Shown here in pieces: positions 26,468 to 35,130 of a stretch of DNA of 64,000 nt. The position numbers and the translations under genes were made by a program. The DNA is from Polyangiaceae bacterium (GTDB lineage: Bacteria; Myxococcota_A; Polyangia; Polyangiales; Polyangiaceae), in contig JAICQO010000009.1 in assembly GCA_025937835.1 (NCBI GenBank), positions 57,029-121,028 of the forward strand, in the 5' to 3' direction. The notes beneath the pieces are model-generated. The model was not told the DNA's origin. It saw only the letters and a program-made list of their open reading frames with translations, and ran no database searches. Numbering within the stretch: the stretch's first letter is position 1; every line of letters starts with the position of its first letter.

Positions 26468-28156
26468 TCAGCGCCGTTCGAACGCGCCGATGTCGGGCTC
26501 GCCGCTCGCGGGACGCGGCTCGTACGCTTGGTGCTTCACGTATTGCGACGCGGGAGGATGATCGATCACGGCCGGGGGCAGCACTGCTCCCACATCGAGC
26601 AATGCGGAACCGTCACGTGGGCTGAACTCTTGCCGAGCAGCGTCGCTGAACCCGGGCTCGACCCCCTCGACGTTGTCGCGAGCGTCGATGCTGCCGGTCA
26701 CGTCGTCGTGCGACTCGACCCAGCCCGAGGGTAGCCAGTTCGAGCCGAGATCGATCGTGCCTTCCCCGGAAAAAATCGCGAGCCTGCTCCCGTTCGCGGT
26801 GACCGAGAACGCGTTGTTGAGCACGACAGCGCTCTCGTCGGCCGTCGAAAGTCGGAATAGCGTGGTGTTCCCGCTACGCGTGGAGACCACGGTGTTCTGG
26901 TAGAAGTAAAGCGTGCCCTTGCGGTACCGCCCCTGCTGGTCGCCGTCACCGCCATAGTGGAGGATCTGGCTGTTGCCGGCGCCGTCGGGCTCCACGAGCA
27001 CATTGCCGTAGACCCAGGTCGCCGCATAACGCGGATCGGCGACGAACTCGTCGTGAGCGGTCTCCACCAGATCGAGCTGGCGATTGCCCCACTCGATCCA
27101 GTTGTAACGAATCACGGTGCCGGCCGAGCGATCCTTGAGGTTGTTGCCGTCACAGCCTTCGCACAGCGGCCCATAGCGGTTGGCCTCGAAGGTGATCCCG
27201 AGCGACTCGGTGTAGCTGTTGTGCTCGTAGGCGCTGGCCGGGTTGCCGTTGTCGTAAACGTGGTTCTGCGCGATCCGGACGTCGGCGGTGCCGCTCGAAG
27301 AGAAGATGCCGTTGCCGCAGCCGTGGATGGCCGAAGCGACGATCTCTATGCCGGTCCCCTCCTCCAAATACACGCACGCCGCGTTTTGGGCGTACTCCTG
27401 CGTGGAACCATCGCTCGAGGTGAACTCGATGCCAGGGCGCGCGTCCCGAATATCCAGGCACAGGACGGCTACGGAAGCCGCCGGACCTTCGGGAACGCTC
27501 GCGCCGCCGATCTTGATGATGCCGCGCTCCTCGTTCCAGAAGTCGAGCGCGCTCCGCGTCGTCGCGCCCTCGCCGCTGATCACGGGCAGGCGGCCCGCGT
27601 CCGGCACCCCGAGCACCACGATCGGTTGGTCCGGCGTGCCGCTCGCGTTGATCACCCACTTGTCGCGATACGGCTCGTCTCGATAGTGAATGCGCACCAG
27701 CGAGCCGGCCTCCAGGGCTTCCCAGGGAACGTCCGAAGGTGTCTCGTGGTCGAGCCCCGGGCCCACTTCGTAGACGGCGCCGAAGGCCGCGGCATCGAAG
27801 CCGCTGCGCGAGCAATCGATCCCCGATGCCGGCTCTGCGCCTGGCTCGCTGCCGCCCTCGGAGCCGGCGCTGCCGCCCGAGGGCGAGCGACCGCCGCTGC
27901 TCGGCGAACCGGCGACAGGCTCGGTGCCGGTACTTCCGCCGGTCCTTGCTGCGCGGCCGCCGCTGGTAGGCCGCCCCCCGGAGCTCTCGCCGGCACCGTT
28001 CATTCCGGCTTGGGCGCCCCTGCCACCGCTGCTCGGCTCACCGGTTGCGACGCCGCCGCTCGCTCCGCCCGCGGCCTCCGGTGAGCTCGAGTCCGAGCTG
28101 CAGGCGCCGGAAATGAATGCCAGGCCTACGCCCACCGGGACGAACCAACTCCGCAT
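26468..28156 (-). CDS. Lipoprotein with right-handed parallel beta-helix domain
   Basis: 562 residues. The lipobox FISGACSS is followed by a Gly/Ser/Thr linker to about residue 110. The rest shows the repeating short strands and turns of a parallel beta-helix as in pectate-lyase-like and polysaccharide-binding proteins (for example VRIAQNHVYDNGN, GTLYFYQNTVVSTRSGNTTL, AVVLNNAFSVTANG), with Asn ladders. It may bind or cleave an extracellular polysaccharide; no catalytic set could be confirmed. The end GEPDIGAFERR is typical of this family. Confidence 0.75.
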   Translation of the reverse strand: MRSWFVPVGVGLAFISGACSSDSSSPEAAGGASGGVATGEPSSGGRGAQAGMNGAGESSGGRPTSGGRAARTGGSTGTEPVAGSPSSGGRSPSGGSAGSEGGSEPGAEPASGIDCSRSGFDAAAFGAVYEVGPGLDHETPSDVPWEALEAGSLVRIHYRDEPYRDKWVINASGTPDQPIVVLGVPDAGRLPVISGEGATTRSALDFWNEERGIIKIGGASVPEGPAASVAVLCLDIRDARPGIEFTSSDGSTQEYAQNAACVYLEEGTGIEIVASAIHGCGNGIFSSSGTADVRIAQNHVYDNGNPASAYEHNSYTESLGITFEANRYGPLCEGCDGNNLKDRSAGTVIRYNWIEWGNRQLDLVETAHDEFVADPRYAATWVYGNVLVEPDGAGNSQILHYGGDGDQQGRYRKGTLYFYQNTVVSTRSGNTTLFRLSTADESAVVLNNAFSVTANGSRLAIFSGEGTIDLGSNWLPSGWVESHDDVTGSIDARDNVEGVEPGFSDAARQEFSPRDGSALLDVGAVLPPAVIDHPPASQYVKHQAYEPRPASGEPDIGAFERR

Positions 28157-28302
28157 TCGTCGAGCTTAACCGCGCGGAGTCACGGCCAGTGAAGCATTAC
28201 AGCCCGTACGGCGGCCCGCCGGCCGGCAACAGCAAGATAAGTCCACGGACGCTCTGCCGGCCCCTGGTTAATATTCCGGGCCAACCGTTCCAGGGGTCAA
28301 TG

Positions 28303-28471
28303 CATGCCCAGAACCTTAAGGACCACCCGCCCGGCAAGTTTGCGGTTTTGGCGAGGCTTTCGCGAGCACCGGAGCGGAGCGTAGGTGGCTACGTGAGCAG
28401 CGGAGCGCAGCGAAAACGAAGCCAAAACCCAAAATCGCCGGGCGTGGTGGAAGCTAAAGATACCGGGGATG
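28303..28471. mobile_element. 169-bp MITE-like element with terminal inverted repeats
   Basis: Flanked by the same 10 bp, GGGGTCAATG, at 28293-28302 and 28472-28481. The ends are imperfect inverted repeats that continue inward for about 65 bp. CATGCCCAGAACC at the left pairs with the complement of the right end (CATCCCCGGTATC when inverted). GACCACCCGCCCGGC pairs with GCCGGGCGTGGTGG, and GGTTTTGGCGAGGCTTTCGC pairs with GCGAAAACGAAGCC followed by AAAAC. The centre holds two similar direct copies (GAGCACCGGAGCGGAGCG, GAGCAGCGGAGCGCAGCG). It encodes no recognisable protein. Its right half is repeated at 1173-1254. It ends 7 bp before the ATG of the next gene. Confidence 0.8.
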
Positions 28472-28478
28472 GGGGTCA

Positions 28479-30215
28479 ATGAGGTTCGAGCCGCGCGCTA
28501 ACAGTGCGACTGACGCCACCAAGTCACTCGCGTTGCTCATCGACGCGCTGGACGACGAGTACGAGCAGAACGTCGTCGCCGGGGCGCTCGCGGGGGCGCG
28601 CGAGGCCGGAGCCACCGTGCTGTGTGTCGCTGGCGGCTCGCTCGAAGACCCGGCGGCGGATCGAGCCGCGCGGAACTTCGTATTCGACTTGGTCGGCGCA
28701 AAGAACGTCAGCGGCATCCTGGTCCTCTCGAGCTCGGTGGGCAGCGCCTTGGGGCCGGCTCGCTTCAGACCGTGGTTGGAGCGCTACGCGGGCGTGCCCC
28801 TGGTGTCGATCGGCGTTCCGATCGCTGGCTATCCCTCCGTGCAGGTCGACAACGCGTTCGGTGCGCGCGCCGTGGTAACGCACCTGATCCGAGACCACGG
28901 CAAGCGCCGCATCGCGTACATCCGTGGTCCTCGCGGCAGCAGCGAAGCGGACGTGCGCCTAGAGGCGTACCGGTCCGCCCTGGAACTCGAGGGGATCGAG
29001 CTCGACCCGCGTTGGATCGTCGACGGCGATTTCACCCGGCCGAGCGGCAGCCGAGCGGTGGCCGTGTGGTTCGACGAGCGCGGGATCAAGCCGGACTCGC
29101 TCGACGCGATAGCAGCCGCCAACGACTACATGGCGCTCGGAGCGATCGAGGAGCTCGGCAAGCGCGGGCTCCGCGTCCCGGAGCATCTGGCCGTGGTCGG
29201 GTTCGACGACGTCGATTCGGCGCGTCTCGCGCGCCCCGCGCTCACGACCGTGCGGCAGCCGACCGAGATGCTCGGGCGATGCGCCGCGCGCGCGGTGGCG
29301 AGCAAGATCAATCAGCGGCCCGTCGAGGAGTCCGGCCTACTACCGACCGAGCTGGTTCCTCGCACCTCGTGCGGTTGCTCCTCGTCGTTTGCCTCGGGCG
29401 TCTCCCTCAACGTCAGTCAAAATGCCGGCCGCGGCCTGCAGGCGTCGTTCGTCTCTCGGCGCCAGATCATCGTCGCGGAGCTAGCCCGCGCCGCGCGAGG
29501 CCGCCTGGGAGCCGCCGGGCCGGGCTGGGAGACGCGGCTGATCGACGCGCTATTGAACGAGCTGCGCGGGATGCGCGCGAGCTTCACGCGCGAGTTCGAG
29601 AGAATATTGCGCCAGGTCGAACGCTCGCGCCCGGACGCGGATCTGATTCAGGAGGTCTTGAGCGGACTCCGGCTCCAGTCCTTGCCTTGCGTCGCAGGGG
29701 ATGCGATCGCCCGCGATCGCCTGGAGGAGGCGCTGCACGACGCGCGCGTGTTCGCGTGCGCGTTCGGCAACGAGGCCTTGGCCAGCCGCATTCGCCACGA
29801 GCGCGATCGCAGCAACGCCTTCCAGCGCGCCCTGCGTAGCGCGATGATCACGGGAGCCGCCGAGGTATCGAGGGTGTGCGCAGCAGCCTTGCCCGAGTTC
29901 GGCATCGAAGCCTGCGTCGTCGCCGCGCTCAGCCAGCCCGGCAACGTGAAGAGCGAAGCCCGAGTGGTGATCGGCTTCGGTCCCGGCGGAAAGCTCGCGT
30001 CGAGCGAGCCTATCGCCCTCGACGCGCTGCCCTCTCACGAGCTGCTCGAGCGCAGCGGCCGGACTCAGCTCCTGCTACCGATCGTGCACGGGGCCGAGCC
30101 GCGCGGCGTGGCGCTGATCTCGATCGTGAGCCTGGATGCGACGTTCGTCGAGGATCTGCGCAACGCCTTTGCCGCAGCCCTGGTGGTGCTCGCGATGAAA
30201 CCGCGCTCGGGATAG
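28479..30215 (+). CDS. LacI/periplasmic-binding-like sensor without DNA-binding domain
   Basis: 578 residues. Residues 15-300 are a type-1 periplasmic-binding-protein fold of the LacI/GalR kind (LALLIDALDDEYEQNVVAGA, HGKRRIAYIRGP, DAIAAANDYMALGAIEELGK, VVGFDDVDSARLARPALTTV). The normal N-terminal LacI helix-turn-helix is absent. The C-terminal half has helical and GAF-like stretches (ALRSAMITGAAEVSR, LLPIVHGAEPRGVALISIVS), resembling the region joined to such sensors in GGDEF or kinase proteins, but no output domain follows. The mobile element stops immediately before the ATG, so the 5' end could have been altered by that insertion. Confidence 0.75.
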   Translation: MRFEPRANSATDATKSLALLIDALDDEYEQNVVAGALAGAREAGATVLCVAGGSLEDPAADRAARNFVFDLVGAKNVSGILVLSSSVGSALGPARFRPWLERYAGVPLVSIGVPIAGYPSVQVDNAFGARAVVTHLIRDHGKRRIAYIRGPRGSSEADVRLEAYRSALELEGIELDPRWIVDGDFTRPSGSRAVAVWFDERGIKPDSLDAIAAANDYMALGAIEELGKRGLRVPEHLAVVGFDDVDSARLARPALTTVRQPTEMLGRCAARAVASKINQRPVEESGLLPTELVPRTSCGCSSSFASGVSLNVSQNAGRGLQASFVSRRQIIVAELARAARGRLGAAGPGWETRLIDALLNELRGMRASFTREFERILRQVERSRPDADLIQEVLSGLRLQSLPCVAGDAIARDRLEEALHDARVFACAFGNEALASRIRHERDRSNAFQRALRSAMITGAAEVSRVCAAALPEFGIEACVVAALSQPGNVKSEARVVIGFGPGGKLASSEPIALDALPSHELLERSGRTQLLLPIVHGAEPRGVALISIVSLDATFVEDLRNAFAAALVVLAMKPRSG

Positions 30216-30219
30216 CGCG

Positions 30220-30828
30220 TCAAAACGTCGCTCGCAGGGTCAAACGCGCTCCACCGTTCTTCAGGACCAGGCCGGGCGCCACGCCTCCTGTGCCGAGGGG
30301 AGCACGGGGCGTGCGGATGGTTTCGTGCGTGAGCGCGCCGTTGTCGATCGCCGAGGCGACCGCGGCGCCGATCAACGCTCCGCGGAATGCCGGGGTCTCG
30401 TCGATGCGACAATCGCCGGAGAAGGTTCCGCGATTCGGATCATCCAGCTCGCAGTCCGCGCTTCGAATTCCGATTCCGAATCCGATCACGGGTAGGGCGA
30501 TACGCAAGCCGAGGCTGGCGAACGCCGCGCCGGTCCGGTGGTGCGCGAGGTGCACGCCGAACGGACCGAACAGGAACGCCACCGAGCCGACGCTGTTCAG
30601 GGCGCTCTCCAGGCCCCCCGACGCCGGACGCGCTCCCAGGAACAACAAGCCCGCGCCTGCGTCGAAGAGCAGTGTCTCCGGACCATACCACTCGTGGGTG
30701 ACGACCATCTCGACCGGCAGCGGCGGTGAAGGCTCCGCCAGGCGGTCGTACTCGTCTGCAAGTCCCTTGGAGCTCCAGGTCACACAGACCAACGCCGCTA
30801 CGACACACACCCGCTTCCCGCTCCGCAT
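30220..30828 (-). CDS. Secreted or envelope protein of unknown function
   Basis: 202 residues from ATG 30828, where a signal peptide begins (MRSGKRVCVVAALVCVTWSS, cleavage near GLADEYD). Hydrophobic stretches (ETLLFDAGAGLLFLGARP, LRIALPVIGFGIGIRS, GALIGAAVASAIDNG) alternate with short loops, which could be a small membrane or outer-membrane protein. The pair of Cys in SADCELDD and GDCRIDE may form a disulphide. No family recognised. It is convergent with the sensor gene, with 4 bp between stops. Confidence 0.65.
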   Translation of the reverse strand: MRSGKRVCVVAALVCVTWSSKGLADEYDRLAEPSPPLPVEMVVTHEWYGPETLLFDAGAGLLFLGARPASGGLESALNSVGSVAFLFGPFGVHLAHHRTGAAFASLGLRIALPVIGFGIGIRSADCELDDPNRGTFSGDCRIDETPAFRGALIGAAVASAIDNGALTHETIRTPRAPLGTGGVAPGLVLKNGGARLTLRATF

Positions 30829-31075
30829 TCGCCAAGTGTACCTCTGTCCGGCGCGGAGATGAAGCTGGCGGAGCACGAGTGGCACGAGCACCGGGCCCAC
30901 ATCTCGAGCTTCGAGCGGGTCGCGACGCTCGACTGCTGAACGCGCCCTTGCGCCCGCTTGCCCTCGGGGAACCCATGGAAGCCGCAGGGTTGCTCGCACA
31001 GGTCGGACATTTCATGACCGTCCGTGCGGCTCGACCCGCTAGAAATCCGCGGATCTCGGTGATAGTGCTCGGTTC

Positions 31076-31822
31076 GTGACGAACGCACCGAACTTCGAGC
31101 TCCGGCAGCAAGACGCGGTCGCGTTCCTGTTGGGGTTGCCGGACGAGTCGGTCGACCTATTGGTGACCGACCCTGCCTACGAGTCGCTCGAAAAGCACCG
31201 CGCCGTCGGCACCACCACCCGCCTGAAACAGAGCGACGGCTCGAGCAACCCCTGGTTCTCGGTGTTCCCGAACGCGCGGTTCGGGGAGCTCTTCACCGAG
31301 GTGTACCGCGTTCTCAAGCGCGACACGCACTTCTACTTGATGTGCGATCCCGAGACCGCGTTCATCGCCAAGCCGATCGCCGAGCAAGCGGGCTTCAAGT
31401 TTTGGAAACCGCTCGTTTGGGATAAGGGGTCGATTGGCATGGGATATCATTACCGTGCTCGCTACGAGTTCGTGTTGTTCTTCGAGAAGGGCAAGCGCAA
31501 GCTGGCTGATCTGGGCATCGCGGACGTCTTCAACATTCCGCGCATCCGCGGCGGCTACCCGGCGGAGAAGCCGGCGGCGTTGAGCGAGATCCTGATCAAG
31601 CAGAGCAGCGACGAGGGCGCGCTGGTGGTGGATCCGTTCATGGGCTCGGGCTCGACCGGCGTGGCGGCGCTCGGCCTCGGCCGGCTCTTCCTCGGCAACG
31701 ACGTGGCCGGCACTTCGCTGGAACACGCGCGGAGGCGCCTGCTCGAGCTGGGCGGGAGCGAGGCTGAGCTGCTCGCCCCGGCGGCCCACGTCCGGGGCCA
31801 AATGCAGCTCGCGCTGGGCTAG
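31076..31822 (+). CDS. DNA (adenine/cytosine-N4) methyltransferase
   Basis: 248 residues from GTG 31076. The catalytic motif TDPAYESL (DPAY variant of D/N-PP-Y/W, residues 32-35) precedes the AdoMet-binding motif VDPFMGSGSTGVAALGLGR (residues 185-203), the permuted order of beta-class enzymes. YPAEKP (about 161-166) corresponds to the HPTEKP segment. It methylates exocyclic amino groups in DNA using AdoMet; target sequence unknown. A PD-(D/E)XK nuclease gene follows after 9 bp on the same strand, suggesting a restriction-modification pair. Confidence 0.85.
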   Translation: MTNAPNFELRQQDAVAFLLGLPDESVDLLVTDPAYESLEKHRAVGTTTRLKQSDGSSNPWFSVFPNARFGELFTEVYRVLKRDTHFYLMCDPETAFIAKPIAEQAGFKFWKPLVWDKGSIGMGYHYRARYEFVLFFEKGKRKLADLGIADVFNIPRIRGGYPAEKPAALSEILIKQSSDEGALVVDPFMGSGSTGVAALGLGRLFLGNDVAGTSLEHARRRLLELGGSEAELLAPAAHVRGQMQLALG

Positions 31823-31831
31823 ACTCGGCGG

Positions 31832-32383
31832 ATGACCGGCAAGGAATACGCCGATCTGGTCGCCTCCTACATCCTGGCGAACTTCGGGTCGCGCGGGCTC
31901 GTGGTGTATCGCGAAGTGCAGATGGGCAAGACCATCATCGGCAAGAACCGCCACGTCGACATCCTGGTCGTACATGCGGAGAGCCGCACCGCGCTCGCGA
32001 TCGAGTGCAAGTACCAGGACAAGTTCGGCACCGTCGACGAGAAGATCCCGTACGCGATCGAAGACATGAACGCCATGGGCGTACCGGTGTGCCTCGCGTA
32101 CGCGGGCTCGGGCTTCTCTCAGGGCATCTTGCACATGCTCGCGGCCTGCCCGATAGCCGCGCAGTGCGCGCCGCTCGCCACGCTCGAGCGGACGCGCGAG
32201 ACGCGAGAGCTCGACATCGCGATCGCCATGGCCTTCCGCTTCTGGGAGCTGGTGGTGACGCACAAGAAGCCCTTCGAGCTCGCGCCCGAATACGCGCAAG
32301 AGTCGGCCGAGCCGGCGGTGCCGTCGGAGTCGTTCACGCTCGAGCTGCCGGGGTTCGGTGCGGTGCGGCGCGTCCCCGAGTGA
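31832..32383 (+). CDS. PD-(D/E)XK-type nuclease, probable restriction partner
   Basis: 183 residues. The pattern YREVQ (Glu28), NRHVDILVV (Asp43) and TALAIECKYQD (Glu58-Cys-Lys60) fits the PD-(D/E)XK nuclease core, with the helix beginning YADLVASYILANFG before it. Later FSQGILHMLAACP is the usual C-terminal helical part. It would cleave double-stranded DNA with Mg2+. The small size and adjacency to a methyltransferase suggest a type II-like restriction enzyme or a related DNA-end nuclease. Specificity is unknown. The stop overlaps a possible GTG start of the next gene. Confidence 0.65.
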   Translation: MTGKEYADLVASYILANFGSRGLVVYREVQMGKTIIGKNRHVDILVVHAESRTALAIECKYQDKFGTVDEKIPYAIEDMNAMGVPVCLAYAGSGFSQGILHMLAACPIAAQCAPLATLERTRETRELDIAIAMAFRFWELVVTHKKPFELAPEYAQESAEPAVPSESFTLELPGFGAVRRVPE

Positions 32384-32394
32384 CACCGGACGTC

Positions 32395-32811
32395 ATGCGC
32401 CGCATGCACCTCCTGGTCGGGCTGCTCTCGATCGTCGCCTTTCTGATCACGGGCTTCTTGATGTCGGTCCACGTCCCGGCGCTGTCGGAGAGCGATCCCG
32501 AGCTGCGGCTTCTGTACCGTTCGCGCCACGTGTACTTGATGTTCGCCGGGGCGGCGAACGTGTTGCTCGGGCTCTACGTCGAGGAATCATCGAGCAAATC
32601 CCGACTCCTTCGCCGCGTTGCGAGCGCTCTGCTCCTGGTCTCGCCTGCCCTCGCCGTGTTCGCCTTCGCGCACGATCCCAGGGCGGGAACACTCGCGCAG
32701 GCGGGTCCGGGGTCGCTCTCCGCGTTTGCGGTGTTCGGCGGCACGCTGCTGTTTCTGCTCGCGGAAGCCAGCGCACGCGCGCCCTCTCGCAGCGCGCGCT
32801 CGAGGACGTGA
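32395..32811 (+). CDS. Four-helix membrane protein, unknown
   Basis: 138 residues from ATG 32395; GTG 32380, overlapping the nuclease stop as GTGA, is also possible. Four membrane segments are visible (LLVGLLSIVAFLITGFLMSV, VYLMFAGAANVLLGLYV, VASALLLVSPALAVFAF, AFAVFGGTLLFLLAEA) with a basic C-terminal tail. No family motif recognised; the size and layout resemble small unknown inner-membrane proteins. Confidence 0.6.
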   Translation: MRRMHLLVGLLSIVAFLITGFLMSVHVPALSESDPELRLLYRSRHVYLMFAGAANVLLGLYVEESSSKSRLLRRVASALLLVSPALAVFAFAHDPRAGTLAQAGPGSLSAFAVFGGTLLFLLAEASARAPSRSARSRT

Positions 32812-32911
32812 ACGCTTACGCCGGACCGCGGCCCGTGTCGAAAAGCGTTCCGTGACGTTTCCCTTCCGGCCACCTCCGGCCCGAGCCGAGACCTGTGCAG
32901 CTGAACCGCGT

Positions 32912-33796
32912 ATGCTACCCGCCGTGGCCGAGAAGCATGCTCGAATCGCCGTGGTCGGAGACGTGCACTCCGCGTGGCAGCCGTTCGACGTGCACTACTT
33001 CAACCAGAGCGACTACGCGCTGGTCCTCGTCACGGGCGACCTCGGCAGCAGCGCGCGCCGCGACGGGGTGTCGATCGCTCGTTCGCTCGCGCACCTCGAG
33101 AAGCGCACCCTAATCATGCCCGGCAACGCCGACGCCCCCGAATACGCCAAGCTCGCGGCGGAGTTTTCGTATCAGCGCGGGCGCGCGGGATTGATGGACG
33201 CTTTGGACGCGAACCCCCGGGGCGGCGTCGAGATCGTCGGCTACGGGCTGCACACGGCCGAGCTCGGCGCACGCAGCGTCAGCCTGATCAGCGCTCGGCC
33301 GTTCGCGACGGGCGGCAGCGTGCTCTCTTCCCCCGAGCTGCTCGAGCAGAGCTTCGGAGTGCGGTCACTCGCCGAATCGAGCGAGAGGCTGCGCGCCCTG
33401 GTCGATCGAGCCACCACGGACGCTCTGGTGTTCCTCGCTCACAACGGGCCGGCGGGGCTCGGCGAGGACGCAGCGGCGCTCTGGGGACGCGACTTCGACC
33501 CGCGCGCGGGCGATTGGGGCGACGCGGACCTCGCCGACGCCCTGGCCCACGCTTCTGCACGCGGCAGGCGCCCGATCGCCGTGGTGGCGGGACACATGCA
33601 TTGGCGGTTGCGCGGCGGCGGCTTGCGTCGCTGGAAGCTCGAACGCGACGGTGTCGTATTCGTCAACGCCGCGCGCGTGCCACGAATTTTCGAGGCCGAA
33701 GGTGACGGCGCGCGCGAGCCTCTCCATCACCACGTCGAGCTCCGCCTCGGTGTGGACGGTTTCACGGCAGCAGAAGTGCGGGTCCCCAGGGCCTAA
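32912..33796 (+). CDS. Calcineurin-like metallophosphoesterase
   Basis: 294 residues from ATG 32912. All metal-ligand motifs of the superfamily are visible in order: VVGDVHSAW (D-x-H), VTGDLGS (GD), MPGNADAPE (GN-x-D/E), VFLAHNGPAG (H) and VAGHMHW (GH-x-H). It hydrolyses phosphoester bonds with a two-metal centre; substrate unknown. No signal peptide, so it is cytoplasmic. The start was set at the ATG because the sequence upstream is antisense-like and not conserved in pattern. Confidence 0.85.
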   Translation: MLPAVAEKHARIAVVGDVHSAWQPFDVHYFNQSDYALVLVTGDLGSSARRDGVSIARSLAHLEKRTLIMPGNADAPEYAKLAAEFSYQRGRAGLMDALDANPRGGVEIVGYGLHTAELGARSVSLISARPFATGGSVLSSPELLEQSFGVRSLAESSERLRALVDRATTDALVFLAHNGPAGLGEDAAALWGRDFDPRAGDWGDADLADALAHASARGRRPIAVVAGHMHWRLRGGGLRRWKLERDGVVFVNAARVPRIFEAEGDGAREPLHHHVELRLGVDGFTAAEVRVPRA

Positions 33797-33826
33797 CTCT
33801 GGAGCGCGTCCGGCCGTTGATAGGAC

Positions 33827-34543
33827 GTGGCCCGCGCCGAAACTCGCTCCAAGATCTCGAAAGGAGATCCCGCGCGCGCCGACGTACGCTCGAGTGAGCC
33901 TCCGCGCTCCCGCTCGCTTTCCGTCCCCGCTCCCAGCGTGCCGCCCCACTCACTGACACGACCGAGCCTCGCGCCTGCGCCCACGCTCAGTAAGGGCGTA
34001 AACTTCCAGACCTTCCTCCGTAGCATCGAGGAAGAGTTCGGCGCCGCGGCGAGACACGACGTGTGTATGGCGAGCAGCGGCGAGCTCGGTAAGTTGCTGC
34101 GCTACGGCGCCCTGGTGGCCTCGGGTTGGTATCCGGTCGGGCTGTATTGTGAGCTGCAAGCACTGGCGCAGCGGGTCCTACATCACGGCTCCGAGCTCGC
34201 GCGCCGGATCGGCTACCTCAACTTGAAGCGCGACCTCTCGGGGCCGTACCGGGTGCTCGTCTTCTTTCTCACACCCGAGGCCATCGTCTCCGGGACGCCG
34301 CGGATGATGCAGCACTACTGGCGCGGCGGAAAAGTCACGGTGACGGAGGCGCGCGACGGGATGGCCGCGGCCCATTTCAGCGGTTGGCATGGCTTCGATC
34401 GCAACGTCTGGCTCGACGTGATCGGCGCTGCCGAGGCCGCGGTCGAGGCCGCAGGCGGAGAAAACGTGCGCACCCGCGTCGTCTCCGGCGGCCGCGACGG
34501 ACACCACGCGCTCGAGCTCGAGCTGCGCTGGACGCGGCGCTAG
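33827..34543 (+). CDS. DUF2378/TIGR02265-like myxobacterial protein
   Basis: 238 residues from GTG 33827. After a Ser/Pro/Arg-rich N-terminal 50 residues, the domain begins KGVNFQTFLRSIEEEFG and continues with VASGWYPVGLYCELQALAQR, GPYRVLVFFLTPEAIVSGTP and MMQHYWRGGKVTVTEARDG. The W-Y-P segment, the central helices and the Y-W-R-G-G-K-V strand follow the pattern of a domain family largely restricted to myxobacteria (DUF2378). Function unknown. The family call is from pattern memory and should be confirmed by profile search. Confidence 0.5.
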   Translation: MARAETRSKISKGDPARADVRSSEPPRSRSLSVPAPSVPPHSLTRPSLAPAPTLSKGVNFQTFLRSIEEEFGAAARHDVCMASSGELGKLLRYGALVASGWYPVGLYCELQALAQRVLHHGSELARRIGYLNLKRDLSGPYRVLVFFLTPEAIVSGTPRMMQHYWRGGKVTVTEARDGMAAAHFSGWHGFDRNVWLDVIGAAEAAVEAAGGENVRTRVVSGGRDGHHALELELRWTRR

Positions 34544-34560
34544 CCTGCGCGTCTTGGTGG

Positions 34561-35121
34561 TTACTCTCGCCCACCGAACAACGACTCGAGGCGCTCTTTG
34601 CCGATGCCGAGACGTTCGGCCAGCGCTTCGATCGTGCGCTGCTCGGCAGAGTCCATACGATCGTCCACGACCGCCACGGTCGAGGCCAGGGCCAGCGCGA
34701 GCTCCCGGTCCTCTGGCTCGCCGTAAATCCGCGAAGCGACGTCGTCGAGCCGGAGCTCAAGCCCCTGCACAGCCAGCAGCCGTTCGAACTCGGACAGCAT
34801 CGATTCCATCGCGCTGGTCCCGAGCACGCCGGCGGTGAGCGAGCGCAGCGCGCCCCGTAGAGCGATCCGCTCGCGCTCGTCGAGGTGGCCGTCTGCAGCC
34901 ATCACCAGATACATGGCCTCGGCGAACGGACGGATGCGCTGGTAGGCAGCCTGGGCCTCTGGAGGCGCCGAATTTCCCGACCACGAGCTCGGAAACAGCG
35001 ACGGACGACTACCGCCGCTCAGTAGCTGGTTCTTCAAGCGCTCGAGAGTCCTGCTGGGAGCCGACACGGTGGACCCGGAGACTCCCAGCACGGGTTGGTC
35101 GGGAGGGTTTCGAGTCTGCAA
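34561..35121 (-). CDS. TerB/DjlA-like helical domain protein
   Basis: 186 residues. After a 60-residue Ser/Pro-rich N-terminus, the remainder is helical and TerB-like. It has MAADGHLDERERIALRGALR (the Asp-Gly-x-x-D/E-x-x-E pattern near the first helix pair) and later ALASTVAVVDDRMDSAEQ followed by ALAERLGI, a second copy of the same acidic pattern. TerB-type domains bind metal or act as adapters in stress responses. No membrane segment. It follows the msrB gene on neither strand closely enough to assign an operon beyond the short 9-bp gap with msrB (same strand). Confidence 0.7.
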   Translation of the reverse strand: MQTRNPPDQPVLGVSGSTVSAPSRTLERLKNQLLSGGSRPSLFPSSWSGNSAPPEAQAAYQRIRPFAEAMYLVMAADGHLDERERIALRGALRSLTAGVLGTSAMESMLSEFERLLAVQGLELRLDDVASRIYGEPEDRELALALASTVAVVDDRMDSAEQRTIEALAERLGIGKERLESLFGGRE

Positions 35122-35130
35122 CGCGGCGGC

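Noticed and set aside
28261..28296. CCCCTGG...CCAGGGG inverted repeat left of the mobile element
   Set aside because: Seven-base arms with a 22-base loop, adjoining but outside the element boundary; it could be a weak terminator but gives no firm support.
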